Assembly: GCA_003640385.1 (NCBI GenBank)
Contig: RCAB01000318.1
Span: 1 to 64,000, forward strand
DNA from: Setaria digitata
Taxonomy: Eukaryota; Nematoda; Chromadorea; Rhabditida; Setariidae
Length of the DNA: 64,000 nucleotides
Direction of reading: 5' to 3'
The position numbers were made by a program, and so were the translations under genes. Every line of letters begins with the position of its first letter. Positions within the stretch are counted from its first letter, which is position 1. The notes beneath the pieces are model-generated. The model did not search any database. It saw only the letters and a list, made by a program, of their open reading frames with translations, and had not been told where the DNA came from. Of the stretch, positions 51,068 through 63,078 are shown piece by piece.

Positions 51068-51268
51068 ATGAAAGCTGAACAATTCGCGGAGGTTGAGAGC
51101 AGTCCATTTGTTTGTTAGTACTGGGCAAGATTTGATGTCCATGGTACTGGCGGAGTATGTCCAAATTCTGAATGTGATTTTCATTCAAATTGCTTGCTGA
51201 TTCATCGTGAAAAAAGACAGTTTATTGTGTTTAAAGTAATGTCCTCACTTTCATCCAAGTTCGACTAA
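51068..51268 (+). pseudogene. Possible decayed zinc-finger exon (SLX1-like), weak
   Basis: A frame of 67 codons with one internal TAG at 51116. After the stop it reads DVHGTGGVCPNSECDFHSNC then LLIH, which looks like the second half of a zinc-binding finger of the kind found at the C-terminus of the SLX1 nuclease. The Cys pair expected before it would be at C-stop-Y-W, so a stop and a Cys-to-Trp change would have broken it. A later frame at 51425-51628 holds LLKIPKNLLKQTFRWGRII, loosely like the end of SLX1 but lacking its cysteines. No GIY-YIG nuclease domain was found upstream. This is a tentative reading. Confidence 0.25.
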
Positions 51269-52381
51269 TATGTGAATTCTATTTTAAATTTAAAATCAAA
51301 GTATTTTAAGTTTTCATCCCCACTTTAATTGCTTAAACAAAATTAGCACGAGAAAAACCACTGATAAGGAATTTCCATATCACTACTTTGTTTTGCTACT
51401 GACAACAAATTTCTTCTCGGAAAGATGTTTATTTACTCAGGTCTTCTCCTCAATGTGAGTGACAAAAGCAATCAGCTAGAGCTGTTGGAATCCGATGAAT
51501 TACTTAAAATTCCAAAGAATCTGCTTAAACAGACATTCAGATGGGGCAGAATAATCCAGATCTTTTTCATTAACAAGATTTTCTTCTTATATTTCAAGAA
51601 ATTAGTTCAATTTGTGACTGATTTTTAATCATTCGCATTATTTACCAGTTCATTTCTTCTTAATGACTACTTTGTTTCTGCTGCTTAATATTAATGAACT
51701 TAACTATAAATCGTTTAATCAATATTGCGACATCTGTTTAACCTTCAAATTATGCTTTCCACGAGACTGTTGACATATTCAAGAAACCGAAGGGGCATTG
51801 TGTTTGCATTTGGAAGTGCAATAAATTAAGGTTTTCTGTTTCTCTTCATAAAATCAGTCTTTATAAATTGAACTTAATGTGCAAGGACAGTAAGTGTAAG
51901 TATGAATGCACTTCTCTGTTGCTTTATAATTAGTGTCTGTAGTGCAAACACCATGAAGATTCACCCTTTTTTGATTCATAATTAATCTATTAATAAATGT
52001 AAACCATGTGGTTCCTTGACCAGTACTTTGCTGATGTTCCATTAAAAATGACTACTGCCTTACTTGTAATTAACTAATTAATCTAAATGGTATTTGTTGC
52101 CTTCTCTTCATTTCATCCATACTAAATATACGGTAGTTTTTGGCAAACATTTCTCTAAATATACATATATTTCCCCCCAGTCATACATTTGCCCAACATT
52201 TTTCCGAAGCTCTTTGTATCAGCTGTTGCTTTCTTTGCGCTGTGCTTTGATCATAATCAGATTCTTCATGAAAGAAAAGTATGAAAAAAGATCTTACAGC
52301 GAAAAGAAACAGTGTAATTTGAGTGTTTTTTGATTTCGTCCTGAGGGAACAAACCATTGTACAGAGAGTTGTATAATTGAG

Positions 52382-52633
52382 GTGTTGAGGAAAAGAACTG
52401 AAGGTATTTGCCGGGGAAAGGTAAACAAAAAGGACCGAAAGCAATGCGGAGAGAGAGGTGATGAAGCTGAAGTTAATGAACTCCTTCAACGTTTCTGTCA
52501 AGAGATTTTAATAAGACATTTCGGTTTGCCAGCTTCAAACAACTTCACTCCATACCTTAGAGAAAAAGCAAAAACGGTAAAGGATATCTCGGAGAAGGAG
52601 AAGATCGACAGTATTATAATGGACAAACAGACG
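52382..52633 (+). CDS. Candidate 5' exon of the calponin-repeat gene
   Basis: An open stretch that ends at a strong donor (ACG then GTTAGT at 52634). It reads ELLQRFCQEILIRHFGLPAS and, after it, a lysine- and glutamate-rich helix ending SIIMDKQT. Its phase is 0, which matches the exon beginning at 53685. There is no ATG early in the frame, so a further upstream exon would be required. Assignment to the calponin gene is inference from phase and distance. Confidence 0.3.
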
Positions 52634-53684
52634 GTTAGTTTAAATTTTTAAAATTCACGTAAACATAATTTATAATCTCACCTCAGAAAATTTTCAATCG
52701 ATACAAATGCGTATTGGTTTTGTTACTTTGAAATGCTGGTAATGAGAATGCAACGGAAGCATACAGACCATAAATTCTACCTGATACTGTGCAGGAGCAC
52801 CTTCTGAAGTGGCTCCTGAAACACGAGGTTGGTTACGACGCGTGTCACGGTAGTGATAGACTGAAAAAAGAACCCAACAGTTGATGGATACATCTATACG
52901 GATAGACACCGACACGCCTGCTATGAATTCGAGAGCAACGAAGTGTACTCGAAGTACGACAATAGGATCATTTATTATTGCTAATCAGAGATGAACAAAA
53001 ACTTGTCAGTGTTTTCGATGCGATAACTTAAACCAGAACCCGCGTCTGCTTACCACAACTGATTCGTGTACAATCAGAATCTCTTCTCCGATTTAGCCCT
53101 AAGGCCTACGAATTGTACTCGACTTCCATCCAAGTTATTCACTACCATTACCCGAATCCTGATTAGATTCACAGCAATACTTTCAAAACCAGCAGTCATT
53201 TCGAGTGACCCGAAGCATCTTCCATCCAGAGTCTCGAACATCACATGTCGTTTTCTTCGAAAGTTTCATTGAAACACTCAAAGCTGCGATTTAGATTACT
53301 TGTATGAACAACCTCCCTTTTACCGTATTCTCTCTGGCATCGACAATGTTGAACCGTAGTATGGATATAGAGAATGGTGAATCTGAATCTGATTTCTTTC
53401 CATCTGTCTCAGAATTCAGTAGTATTGGGAGATTGAATCATCTGCAAATGTCTCTGTTCTCGAATTGCCAGTATCAGTTTCTATGTTTCATTGATAAATT
53501 GACGTCATACATCGGTAAAATTACTGTCTTTTCGAATCATTATCGTTGTCAAGACAAGCCTTTGAGATCATCTCATCAACAGTCACATTATTTGATGAAC
53601 TGCCATGGCCAGCGTCCTTTACCTTATAATTTTATGCACTGTACCTTTTGTGCACTTTATTTCAACGGATATGTCGAGCTGCAG

Positions 53685-55787
53685 GAATATGCTAAGCAAC
53701 AGGAAATAAAACACCGTCGTAAAATCATCTTACCTTGTGTGATCCCATGGGAATATGGGTCCAACAAATTTGCCAGCCAAAAAGGCACTAGTGGTTTTGG
53801 CTCCATCCGAAATGCCAGTAAGTACTATCTTAATTTTATAGATTTTATAACATAAATTCTGGGAATTTAATTAATGGTCATACTATGATATTTATAATTA
53901 TAGCATCTGAGCAGCTGACTTTCTGCTGACGAAATTGTTGTTGGGAACTTTCACGTTTCTTAAAGACTAAATCATGTGATCTAACAACATTTCAATAAGT
54001 AAAATACTCATGTCTATTAGTGTTGTTTAGCACACTATTTTAATAGATAACTTTTGGAAGTTTTCTTTTTTTTTTAACAACTTAAATTGAAAGTTATTTG
54101 CAGCAACAACAATTAAGTGTGGTAAACAGTTAAGTGAAAGTAACGATGGTGTGGTACCATGGATGAACTGTCCTCAGTTAAGAGATAAGGAGCTCGCATC
54201 CCAAGCAGGTCTTACACCTTTTGGTGGAATTCGAGAGCATGTGATCAAAGTACATGATAAAGTAAGTTATTACAGAAAGGAAATCTATGCGATTTCTTCT
54301 TTCTGCCAACTCTTCTCTTGAAATGCAAATGACCCAGTGTTTTGGATATAAATAATGCATTTCATCACTATCAATGTGTAATTTTCTATTTTTTCATTTT
54401 GTAAAATCAGATCATTACAAGCTTTCAGCTTTAAACTTCCAGTGTTGCCACATAATTTCTCTTTGAAAAAATTGCTCCTTTTGAAAAAACAAATTTTATC
54501 TTTTTATACGACTTTGATTTTGAAATTGGAAGCTATGTAGTACCGAAAATGACCTGCAATTTATATAATTCAATTTGAAAACAGCATTGCCAGATAATGC
54601 AGTTCAGTTATACTGGCAGTATTAACAAGAGAAATCGAGAAACGTAAAGCGTGGCTTATTCTAAACAGTCATAATGGCATCAAATTTATTTGGAACAGTG
54701 CTCCTCCGTATCCATGAACAGCCGATATTTTAAGAATTAAAATCCCTTTTAGGAAGGCGATAAAAAGAAACAAATCAACAAAATTGTTGGCGACCAAATT
54801 AGTGAAAGCATTTTGAAAATCTGGTCACAAGCAAATCCCGATGCTAAAAACGATCAACTGTTTGGTTAGTTCTAGGACGAATTAAGTAGGTGAGATTAGA
54901 CAAGAAAGGTGAAAGGTGAGCCAGGTAAAAAGTTGTATTGCTTGTTTGATCTGGAGTGTTCATCTAATTATACTTCTAATTAAATTTTGAATTTTTGAAC
55001 TGTTCAGGCAAACATCGGGATGCTGTAACAGAAGTGAAAGGTGGACGACAATTTAGTCAAGAAGAACTGAATGCCAGTCGAGCGGCTATTCCGAAATTTC
55101 AGGACCCACGTGAAACTATTGCAGCGAAAGCGCAGAAAACTGGTGATGTAAGTATTCCTTTCTGCTAAGAAGTGTGCGAAAAGCCAGGACAGCGTATTTC
55201 TGTAGAAGGAATCTCCAAAGGCTGATGATATTCATAATGAGACTAGTATACTTGTGGATTTATGTAGTTGAGATTAGTTAGATAAATTCACTTTTACACT
55301 GATTGCAGATATGTTTTAGACTCGTTTCAACAGACTGCTTAATAGTAGGCAGACACCAATGCAAAATGACGATATGGAGAAGAGCAAAGTAGACATTTCG
55401 GATTCACACTATTTAGCCTGGATTGGTGGACAGGTCAGTAGTTCGGTGACTTACGTATCTTTAAATAACATTTTTCTTTTCCTTGTTGAACTGAAACGAT
55501 CGCTGGTTCCACATGCAAAGAAATGATATTGAGAAGGATGTGACTGCTGCTTTCAGTTAACTTTGCAATCACAATCTCATCCTAGTGGTCTTCAAAACTC
55601 TCAGGAAGTGGTTTCCACGTCATATTTTGATCGAATAATGAGTGAAAGGGAACGTATGGTCGGGAAAGGAAAGGCAGAAAAAGTACAGCATGAAGGACGA
55701 AAGCAAAAAAAAGTGAATGGTAAATTGGAAGTTGAAAGAGAAAGAAAATTCAAAATTGAAATGGAAAAATATGGAGAACACATTTGA
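53685..55787 (+). CDS. Calponin-repeat (CLIK) protein, N-terminus uncertain
   Basis: Actin-binding type protein of the calponin/UNC-87 group; family members stabilise actin filaments, often in muscle. Exons 53685-53817, 54104-54261, 54753-54864, 55008-55147, 55320-55433 and 55557-55787 join in phase. The first has YAKQQEIKH, like the YAEKQERKF that precedes the repeats in calponin, then GSNKFASQKGTSGFGSIRN, a clear calponin repeat. A second, more divergent repeat is LASQAGLTPFGGIRE. The rest is a charged region (QINKIVGDQISESILKIW; AIPKFQDPRETIAAKAQKTG) and a Lys/Glu-rich helical tail ending YGEHI. I found no calponin-homology (CH) domain. The frame of the first exon stays open back to an ATG at 53304, adding 127 codons with a CTFC motif, so the start may be there, or at the acceptor at 53684. 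Confidence 0.75.
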
Positions 55788-57095
55788 CGTATTTGGATAC
55801 AGGACTGAAAAGATCTATATTTTTTTGAAAGATTTAATTGCTTTTGCAAAAAAAGCATTGTGTGGGAAATACAGCTTTGTATTTATCACATATTTGCTTT
55901 GACAGATCTTAAAACATGTTTTGCTTTCTTTCTGTGTTTACTTTTGTTGCTTCAAAAGCGCCTTCTTCCTCTTCTTGTTATCATATCATTTAGGAGAATC
56001 TTTCTGGTTTCCAAACGAAGGAGATTCTGATTCAGATTAACCAGTTCTCTATAATCAGTCATTTACATGTATTTTTCATGTTTATTCAAAAAAGAATCTT
56101 CATGTTCCAGACGCAATTATCTCTTTTGAATAAAATAGATTTTTTCTTTCATTCGGAATGATTACATTTAAAAACTGAATGCATCATAAATCCTTTGTTG
56201 CATTATTTCGATCATTGAATATTTTATCATATCTTTAAATTTGCCTTCTGTTCTATTAAGACTATAAATCTGTAATAAGTAGAAAGATAAATAAAGTAGG
56301 AAAATTATCAGTTCCACCTGTTTTGATAATTCTAGGCAAAAAGTCAACTGCTATCGCACTGACGAGAATTCATAAATTTTAAGCGAGTAATCTTACTGAT
56401 TAACTAATACGAAATTATATTACATGAGTGATATTAGCAAAATGAATTATTAACATGTGAACTGTTTTCAAGCGATACACACATAGCTGTTTTATGGAAA
56501 TAAAACAGAAATCATTTGTTAAGAAAATAATTTCATTTTAAATTCCTTACCCAAAAAACATTTTAATTTACGAAAGTTGAAGTTAATACAAAATGGTCTC
56601 TGGAAGAAATAAACAGCTGTCTTAATCCTATTGATTTGATCGATTGTTAATTAATTTAGGCGATCTTACTAAGAAGTGCATCATGTATTACCACAATTGA
56701 GTGCTTTTTATTTTCACCAAAATTAATTTCTCATATTTGCATAATAACTTCATCAAGGCCGATCCTTATTACGATGATTCAGATGTACTACCGATACCAA
56801 TACAACCGGGAGCATATCAAAGTAAAGGATCGCAAACATGGTCTACTCATAAAAAAAATATTACCGATTCTGAGTTAGCATCTCAGAGGGCACAACTCAA
56901 AGAGAAGAACAACAATCTATGCCAAATGAGTTGTTGAGAAATACTAAAAAAAAACTTATTACTTTTGAGTATCACAATGGAAAACATTTCTAAATTAATC
57001 ATTCGTTATAACTGACTAGGAAAGTTTGCTTGTCTTGACCGTAATGATCTTCTCAGCCGAGACATTTTAGCAGTAAGTCAAAGTTGGATAATGCA
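55788..57095. other. Spacer between calponin-repeat gene and EndoU gene
   Basis: About 1.3 kb on the 3' side of the calponin-repeat gene. Apart from a possible alternative terminal exon at 56758-56937 nothing is recognised. Confidence 0.45.
56758..56937 (+). CDS. Possible alternative last exon of the calponin-repeat gene
   Basis: A 60-codon open stretch that follows CATCAAG and ends in TGA. It reads ADPYYDDSDVLPIPIQPGAY and SKGSQTWSTHKKN, then a Gln/Lys-rich helix (ASQRAQLKEKNNN). Composition looks coding. It is in phase 0, the phase left by the exon ending at 55433, so it could replace the exon at 55557. It might also belong to a small separate gene, but no start exon was found. Confidence 0.35.
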   Translation, partial: ADPYYDDSDVLPIPIQPGAYQSKGSQTWSTHKKNITDSELASQRAQLKEKNNNLCQMSC

Positions 57096-59680
57096 ATGCC
57101 TTTTTATAGGACGATGAATAATGCAGCCCATATATTTTTTGTCTACCTAGTTATCTCATTATGTAACATTCTAAGTGCAGAGGAAATCATACCACTTTCC
57201 GATAAAGAAATTTTAAATTTGGTAGATAAATTTCGAGAAAAGGATAGTAACAGAGCTGAAGATTGGCAAATAACTCTGGATTATAGTCATTATTGGAAAA
57301 GTAATCCCAGCAGCGGCTGCAGTGAAAGGTAGTGTAATACTGAGACCAAATTTTCGAATACCTCGAATTATTAGACTTAAATTGATAATTTTCATCAACA
57401 TATCACTTTAAATATTAACTGTTTTTTTTTTAGGTTTTTACTATGACTATTTCCATACTTTTGTTAAAATATTATATTATTATTGTGATTTTATATTCAC
57501 TTTATTTTNCTTTAGGTTTTTACTATGACTATTTCTATACTTTTGTTAAAATATTATATTATTATTGTGATTTTATATTCACTTTATTTTATATCTTTAT
57601 TGTCGAAAGATCTCCAGCGTATTCATATCTTGTTTATGAACAGCAATCAATTAAACTTTTTATAAGATTTCCGATCAGTCCTCTTTAAATTTCTATTCCG
57701 AGCACGAAACTTTACCCACTATTCATAAATTGTAAAAAAAAAAATGCTTTCAAATGATTAGCTAAATAAAAAACAACTGTTTCCCCAAAATTCATCACTT
57801 CAACATTTTTTGCAATTTATTATCGGAAAAAAGCAAGAATAAATAAATTTTAATTTCTTTTAAGGTTGTTCCAATGGGTTGACCCAAATTTGCTTGAAAA
57901 AGAAACATATAAACAGTGGATTAAACTGAGTAAATTATACGATTCAGAACTTGGCATTGAAAAAAATAGAAACGAGAATGGAAATGGAAAAGTACTAATT
58001 TAGCTTGTTTTTAATTAAAGGTTAGGAAATTTTTAAAGCCAAATACTGTGAAAAAAGAATGAGGAAAAAATTAAGAATGATTAGAGGATGAATGAATTTT
58101 TCGCCAAATTTCTTAAAATTTAAATAGAATTTAAAGTATCTGTTAACGTGAGGCTTCAAAAATGCAGAAAATTATGGAAAGTAAAATTATAAATTATGAA
58201 ATACTGAACGATAAATTTTTTTATTACATTTCTAGAAAAGAGCTGTCAATGAATTTCTTGATGCAATTATGAATACCGAAGTGTGGAAAAGCTTTTATCA
58301 ATATCTATCACAAAAAGGTAAAAAAAAAAAAACATTATATTTATTAATTTCTGAGGGAAAACAGGTAAAACAAAGGGTGGAATAACATTTATCAATTTGT
58401 TATTTCCTCGGAAGAGCGTTTTGCTATATGTGAAATATGATAAATGATAAAGAGTAAAAATTAAAAAGAATTATTTTTGAGGTTACCAACATGCAACAAG
58501 CAGTAAAGTATTCCGTGCTTTAATTAAGCAGCTGTGGTTTGGTAGATCGTCAGAAAAGTTTCGCAACTCCGACTCGACCGGATTTGAACATGTCTTCTTG
58601 GGCCAGGTACTGTTTAATTTCACCTTACACTAAAATTTAGCTTTTGAAATCTATCGAATTTGAAACTTTGCATCATCATTGTCCTTTGTACTACGTATTG
58701 CAGAGCTGATGATAATTTCATTTTAAATATATTTATATGCAAAAACCGCTGAAGAGAATGTATTAGTAGTCAAATTTTTCTATTCAATCCATTTTGGGTC
58801 TTTTTTTTTGATTCTAAATTGACTAATTATTAAAATTTAGTATAAAAATGGCAGAGTGACTGGACTGCATTCATGGTTGAGGTTTTACATGCTAGAGCAA
58901 AGTGAAGCGAATTTTTTTTATTGTGGTTCCATATTTAAACCATTGGTTGGTTTCATATTTATTTGCATAATTTATGGATAAATCACAAGCATTTAAAAAA
59001 AGAATCTAATATAAAATAAGAAATTAGAAGTTATTTTATTGGGTCACATTCCGCTTCTTCCTACAAATTGTAGAAAGAAAGCCCGGAAGCCCAGAGAAGT
59101 TTTACTGATAGAAAACATAATAAGAAATTAATTAATGATGAACTGTTAAAATTTTATATTAAAATTTTTAGTAGAGATACTCCAAGAAAGTCCAGTCACC
59201 GTACAAATGCAAAGTTAGTAAAAACGACATCATACCGTTCGAGAAGTTCTTTAACTTTTTTTTTTTTTAAGAAATTAATGGCACTGTTGAAATTTAACTG
59301 GGAAAACCAAATAAAAAAGACTACATTCTTCATAGGAACGAGTCCGGAATTCGACATGGCACTTAATACTCTTTGTTTTCTTACACGACCATCAAAGCAG
59401 TGTACCGTAAGTTAATCCATCAAGTAGCTACACAGGTTTAAAAAGTCATAAAACTGATTTAAATATTATTAAATGGCTATTGTTAAGATTAAAAATAAAA
59501 TTTAACCTCACTGTGGTACTATGGCACTTTTAATTGCACTATTTGTAGATCATACTGGAGAATTGTCCATTTGCCATTATAACTCAACCCGTTGTACATC
59601 AAGGGACAATTTTTCTCAAGACGGCTTATCCAACTGTTGGAAATGTATCTGATGGATGTTTGCAGTACCATCATCATTAA
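57096..59680 (+). CDS. Secreted EndoU/XendoU-family endoribonuclease
   Basis: EndoU enzymes cut RNA at uridines in a Mn-dependent way. Exons 57096-57328, 57865-57991, 58236-58317, 58482-58606, 58841-58945, 59272-59406 and 59549-59680 join in phase to 312 aa, a normal single-domain length. A signal peptide is evident (HIFFVYLVISLCNILSA, cleavage before EE). The two catalytic histidines are present: H184 in STGFEHVFLGQ and H199 in GRVTGLHSWLRFYMLEQ, with the lysine at 239 or 240 in ENQIKKTTFFIGTSPEFD. The family end shows FLKTAYPT. Two ATGs (57096 and 57114) could start it. Intron 1 contains a direct duplication around an N (57429-57590), probably an assembly artefact that leaves the coding exons intact. 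C. elegans has two EndoU genes; which this matches is not decided. Confidence 0.93.
57429..57590. repeat. 80-bp direct duplication around a single N
   Basis: Copy 1 (57429-57508) and copy 2 (57511-57590) both run from TTTAGGTTTTTACTATGACT to CACTTTATTTT and differ by one base (TTTCCATAC versus TTTCTATAC). A lone N at 57509 separates them. It lies in intron 1 of the EndoU gene. Confidence 0.9.
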
Positions 59681-61373
59681 AATGGTATTTCATTTCCACA
59701 AAACTTTTTAAACTTTAAATAGTTCAATAGTTCATAAAACTCAAATCAGAAGTCTACACTGCGGTGATTTTCTTTAATGAAGTAAAAAGTATCAAATGTT
59801 TTATCCACAGTATATACAAATGATATTATTTGAACACTATGGGCCATAACAGGATTTATTCTGAAGTCCTGAGGTTAATTGAGAACATGTCATAAAATTA
59901 GCCAAGATATATTATTATTAGTATTCAATTAAAGAATGGATGAGGCCAATAAGATTCGAGAACCGGTTATTTACTTTGAGCACTCCAAATAGGCTACTAG
60001 TTTCATTTGACAACTGAATGTTGACTTATTTTGTTACATGACATTTTTCGATGGTAATGGAATAAGATGAGTATTATAATAACTATTATAATATCAATAA
60101 ATTTTTCAGTTTATAAGTTTATGCTATGGAAAATTTGCTTTAACTGCAACATTGTTCCATTTAAGGCAAATTGACAAGAATGCAAATTTGATTAACAACC
60201 TAATGAAATATTGCCCTATCAATCAATATAAGTGCAATGATTATTCTCCCAGAAGAATATTTAATTGTGATATTGATGGTGATATTTCTCTTTAAATCTT
60301 CCTGTAGCTTTCGTATGTATGCTTTTGTATGTTGAATCTTATTCATATAATATTAAATGACGTCCTCGTGGAAGTTCTTTTGCCTTAAAGCTTCACAAAT
60401 CATTAATTAAGACAATTAATAATTACTTTCACTGAGAAGGAAAACTCTCAAACAATTGCTGGTACTTGCAAACATCGATAGATGATATTATCACTAAAAA
60501 GTTCGAATCCGAGAATCACCGAGTATATACATATTATGCTGGATAATGTCAAAATTCATGCCGCTAAACTACTCGATAGTCTCGCTCATCTTCCTGACAA
60601 AAATATTGGATTTGTGTGATATGCCTCTTTAAGGAGTGAGCAAAAGACCAGTGTATTGAGCTATTGTTTGGAGAGAACTGAGCTCGGAAGCTAAAACTTA
60701 ATTTATCGATTCCAGGTATAAGATCATGTAATCATCAAGAACACAGAAATTTATCATCAGTTATCATTGCAAAGCTATCATCTTTGATAAAGAAATCATA
60801 TTTGAAAATGTTACAATAACAATAGGAGGAATGTGTGAAGTTGAATTTATTAAATAAAAGGAAAACTTTTAATATAATCTCGAACCTTCGAAGTAATGTA
60901 ATGAGTTGAACATTTGAATTTGATAATTTTCTAAACTTTAAACTAACTGCCATCTAAATGAATCTATAGGATTCGTTATTTTAATTACTGTTTTTTTAGA
61001 TAAACATTATACTTACTAGATAGAAAAGGTGATATTACATAAATGTTCTGGATGTAAATTTAGAAAACATATTATTGCCAGTTATTTCGTTTAAAAAAAT
61101 AATTTAAATTTTGATGCTAAATAAGTAAGTCACTTCTTGTTGGAATTATCAGTGAAGAATTGGTGGGACATTCAACGACGTTGATTGTAAATCCACACGG
61201 CCTTTACTGTCGTTATCAAACAACTACAAGTTTATTGTAAATTTCTCTATAAGTTTTTTTTTTTTTTTTTTAAAACCACCTAAGAAAATATGTATACAAA
61301 GAAACTTACCTGAAAGCATTGAAGCTGCAGAAGTACAGGTCATATTTCTGAAGAATCTCGTCTAAACTTCTCC

Positions 61374-61580
61374 GTCAAAATTTATGTATTTCCTTACTAC
61401 TCAAAGATCCCCTTATTATCCAGTCTTGTACTTTCTGATACATGTTTTTTTGTTTTAAGCCTTTTAAATTTTATGTNGTCAAAATTTATGTATTTCCTTA
61501 CTACTCAAAGATCCCCTTATTATCCTGTCTTGTACTTTCTGATACATGTTTTTTTGTTTTAAGCCTTTTAAATTTTATGT
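61374..61580. repeat. 103-bp direct duplication around a single N
   Basis: 61374-61476 and 61478-61580 are the same sequence, starting GTCAAAATTTATGTATTTCC, with one difference (TATCCAG versus TATCCTG). They abut an N at 61477, as in the EndoU intron. Confidence 0.92.
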
Positions 61581-61969
61581 TAGCGTGAAAAACATAGCGA
61601 TAAAAAGAAATGTTCTCATATTTCCCGTCTTCTCAGTATTAGATAAATCTAACAACTTAGGATGGATAGTATTGAAGAATCTGATGATTTCATATGATTT
61701 CGAGTTCATTGAACATCACGAGCTATTCATCTTTACGTAAAGATGCTCATCTCTAACAGAATGCTCTTTATTATTGCTATGTGAAATACCTATCAATGTC
61801 ACGTATCAGCTGTAACTGATAGCAAGGAAGCAATAACCTAGACATGGATTGATGGGTCGATAATTCGTCTGGTCTTTTCTGCAAATGCAAAAATAAAATC
61901 ATTGGGATTGATCCACGGCATTGGATTCGAATTGTTGGTGGAAAGCGGAAGATTCCGCCATCAGGGACA

Positions 61970-61990
61970 ACTGATAATGCAATTATCAGC
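61970..61990. promoter_or_regulatory. Inverted pair of GATA-factor-like sites
   Basis: CTGATAAT and ATTATCAG at 61971-61989 form a perfect inverted repeat around GCA, and the base before makes the left half ACTGATAA, the extended GATA-type site known from nematode gut genes. It lies 1.1 kb upstream of a secreted-protein gene. Function is a guess. Confidence 0.25.
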
Positions 61991-63078
61991 GTGCTCTTAT
62001 CGTGCAGTGAATTTTCCACCACCGCGATGACGACCTTCTTTCCCCCGTTTCTCCGATATAAGAACAGAAACTCGTTTCCTACCTCTTTCCCGTCTTTTCA
62101 CACAAAATAGGCACTTATTGCCATGTTCACATTTAATTTTCATCCGAACTTTGCCACCTTTTTTTGCCAAAATTTATCTGAATAAATTCATTAATGAGGA
62201 AAAATGTTCATAATTTGGTGTTACCCTTCTAGCTATACTTCATTAGAGCATCTGATTACGGCAGTGAAATCCATTTGTAATGTAAACATTTCTAATGTCG
62301 AAGCTAGGCCACGTCATGTTTGAAAGTTCCATTAAGCTCGGATCACTTTTCGTGCGACCACGAACTTATCGCGAATATGCTAATTAGAAAATAATGATCA
62401 CCTCCTGGCGCTCTGAAACACATACACCGTTATATGAACTTTTCATAATTTGACAAATTTTCCAATCTTATCGATTAATTTTCAAAGTAAATTTCTTTTA
62501 TACTACAAATCTATAAATCATAACAGTCTGAAAAGTATTGGTCTCTTTTTTTTAACTATGATAATTTTGGTAACCTTGATGAATATTTAAGTGAGCAAAG
62601 AATGATTAGTGTTGCTATTTTCGAAGTGCAAAAAAAAATTCAGTGAAAAATTGAAACATGCAATCATTTGATCGATACCATGACTTCCTGCCTGCCACCA
62701 GCCATATTAATTCTTTCCGTGTCAGATGAATTCTAGATTTTCAAAAAAATCAAAATCCGGAATATCAGAGTTATTTCTATCATTCTTACTAATTCTTTTC
62801 ATCAAATAATTTATTGTATGATTACTTACTAGCCTCGTCATTTATTATAATAAATAGTTATTACTTTTGTCTCTCTAATAGTTATTAAATACTATTAGTA
62901 TTGGTGATCTTTTACAGCAATAAACTAGTTTAACATGAATTTTACAGCGCCTTATTGAAACGGGAACAAAAATTGAGTTTTTCAGTATTGATTTTTAAAA
63001 ATTTGACTCAACTTGAGAAATCTCGATTGCCACTTCGAATAAAGAAGTATATAAATGAACTGCTTCGGTTGACCCAGA

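Larger units (their letters stand above)
48466..52381. other. Intergenic between divergent genes
   Basis: About 3.9 kb upstream of mppa-1 (-) and of the calponin-like gene (+). No intact gene is recognised. It holds a field of degenerate TATCATTYAG-like words (48890-49560), a small nested hairpin (49035-49080) and a possible decayed zinc-finger exon (51068-51268), listed separately or in findings. Confidence 0.5.
59681..63078. other. Gene-poor spacer
   Basis: About 3.4 kb between two plus-strand genes. No exon is recognised. It holds a 103-bp duplication around an N and a pair of inverted GATA-type words, listed separately. Short frames at 60735-60953 (-), 61546-61740 (+) and 61777-62022 (-) show no family features. 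A 27-codon frame near 60537 is probably chance. Confidence 0.5.

Noticed and set aside
53600..54260. Nanos-like zinc finger suggested by CTFC and later NCPQLR
   Set aside because: Spacing of Cys and His does not fit the Nanos pattern, whereas two calponin-type repeats explain the sequence.
60500..60525. GTTCGAATCC resembling a tRNA B box
   Set aside because: No A box or acceptor stem upstream.
61777..62022. 81-codon minus-strand frame
   Set aside because: No start context, no family features; it overlaps the GATA-like palindrome by chance.
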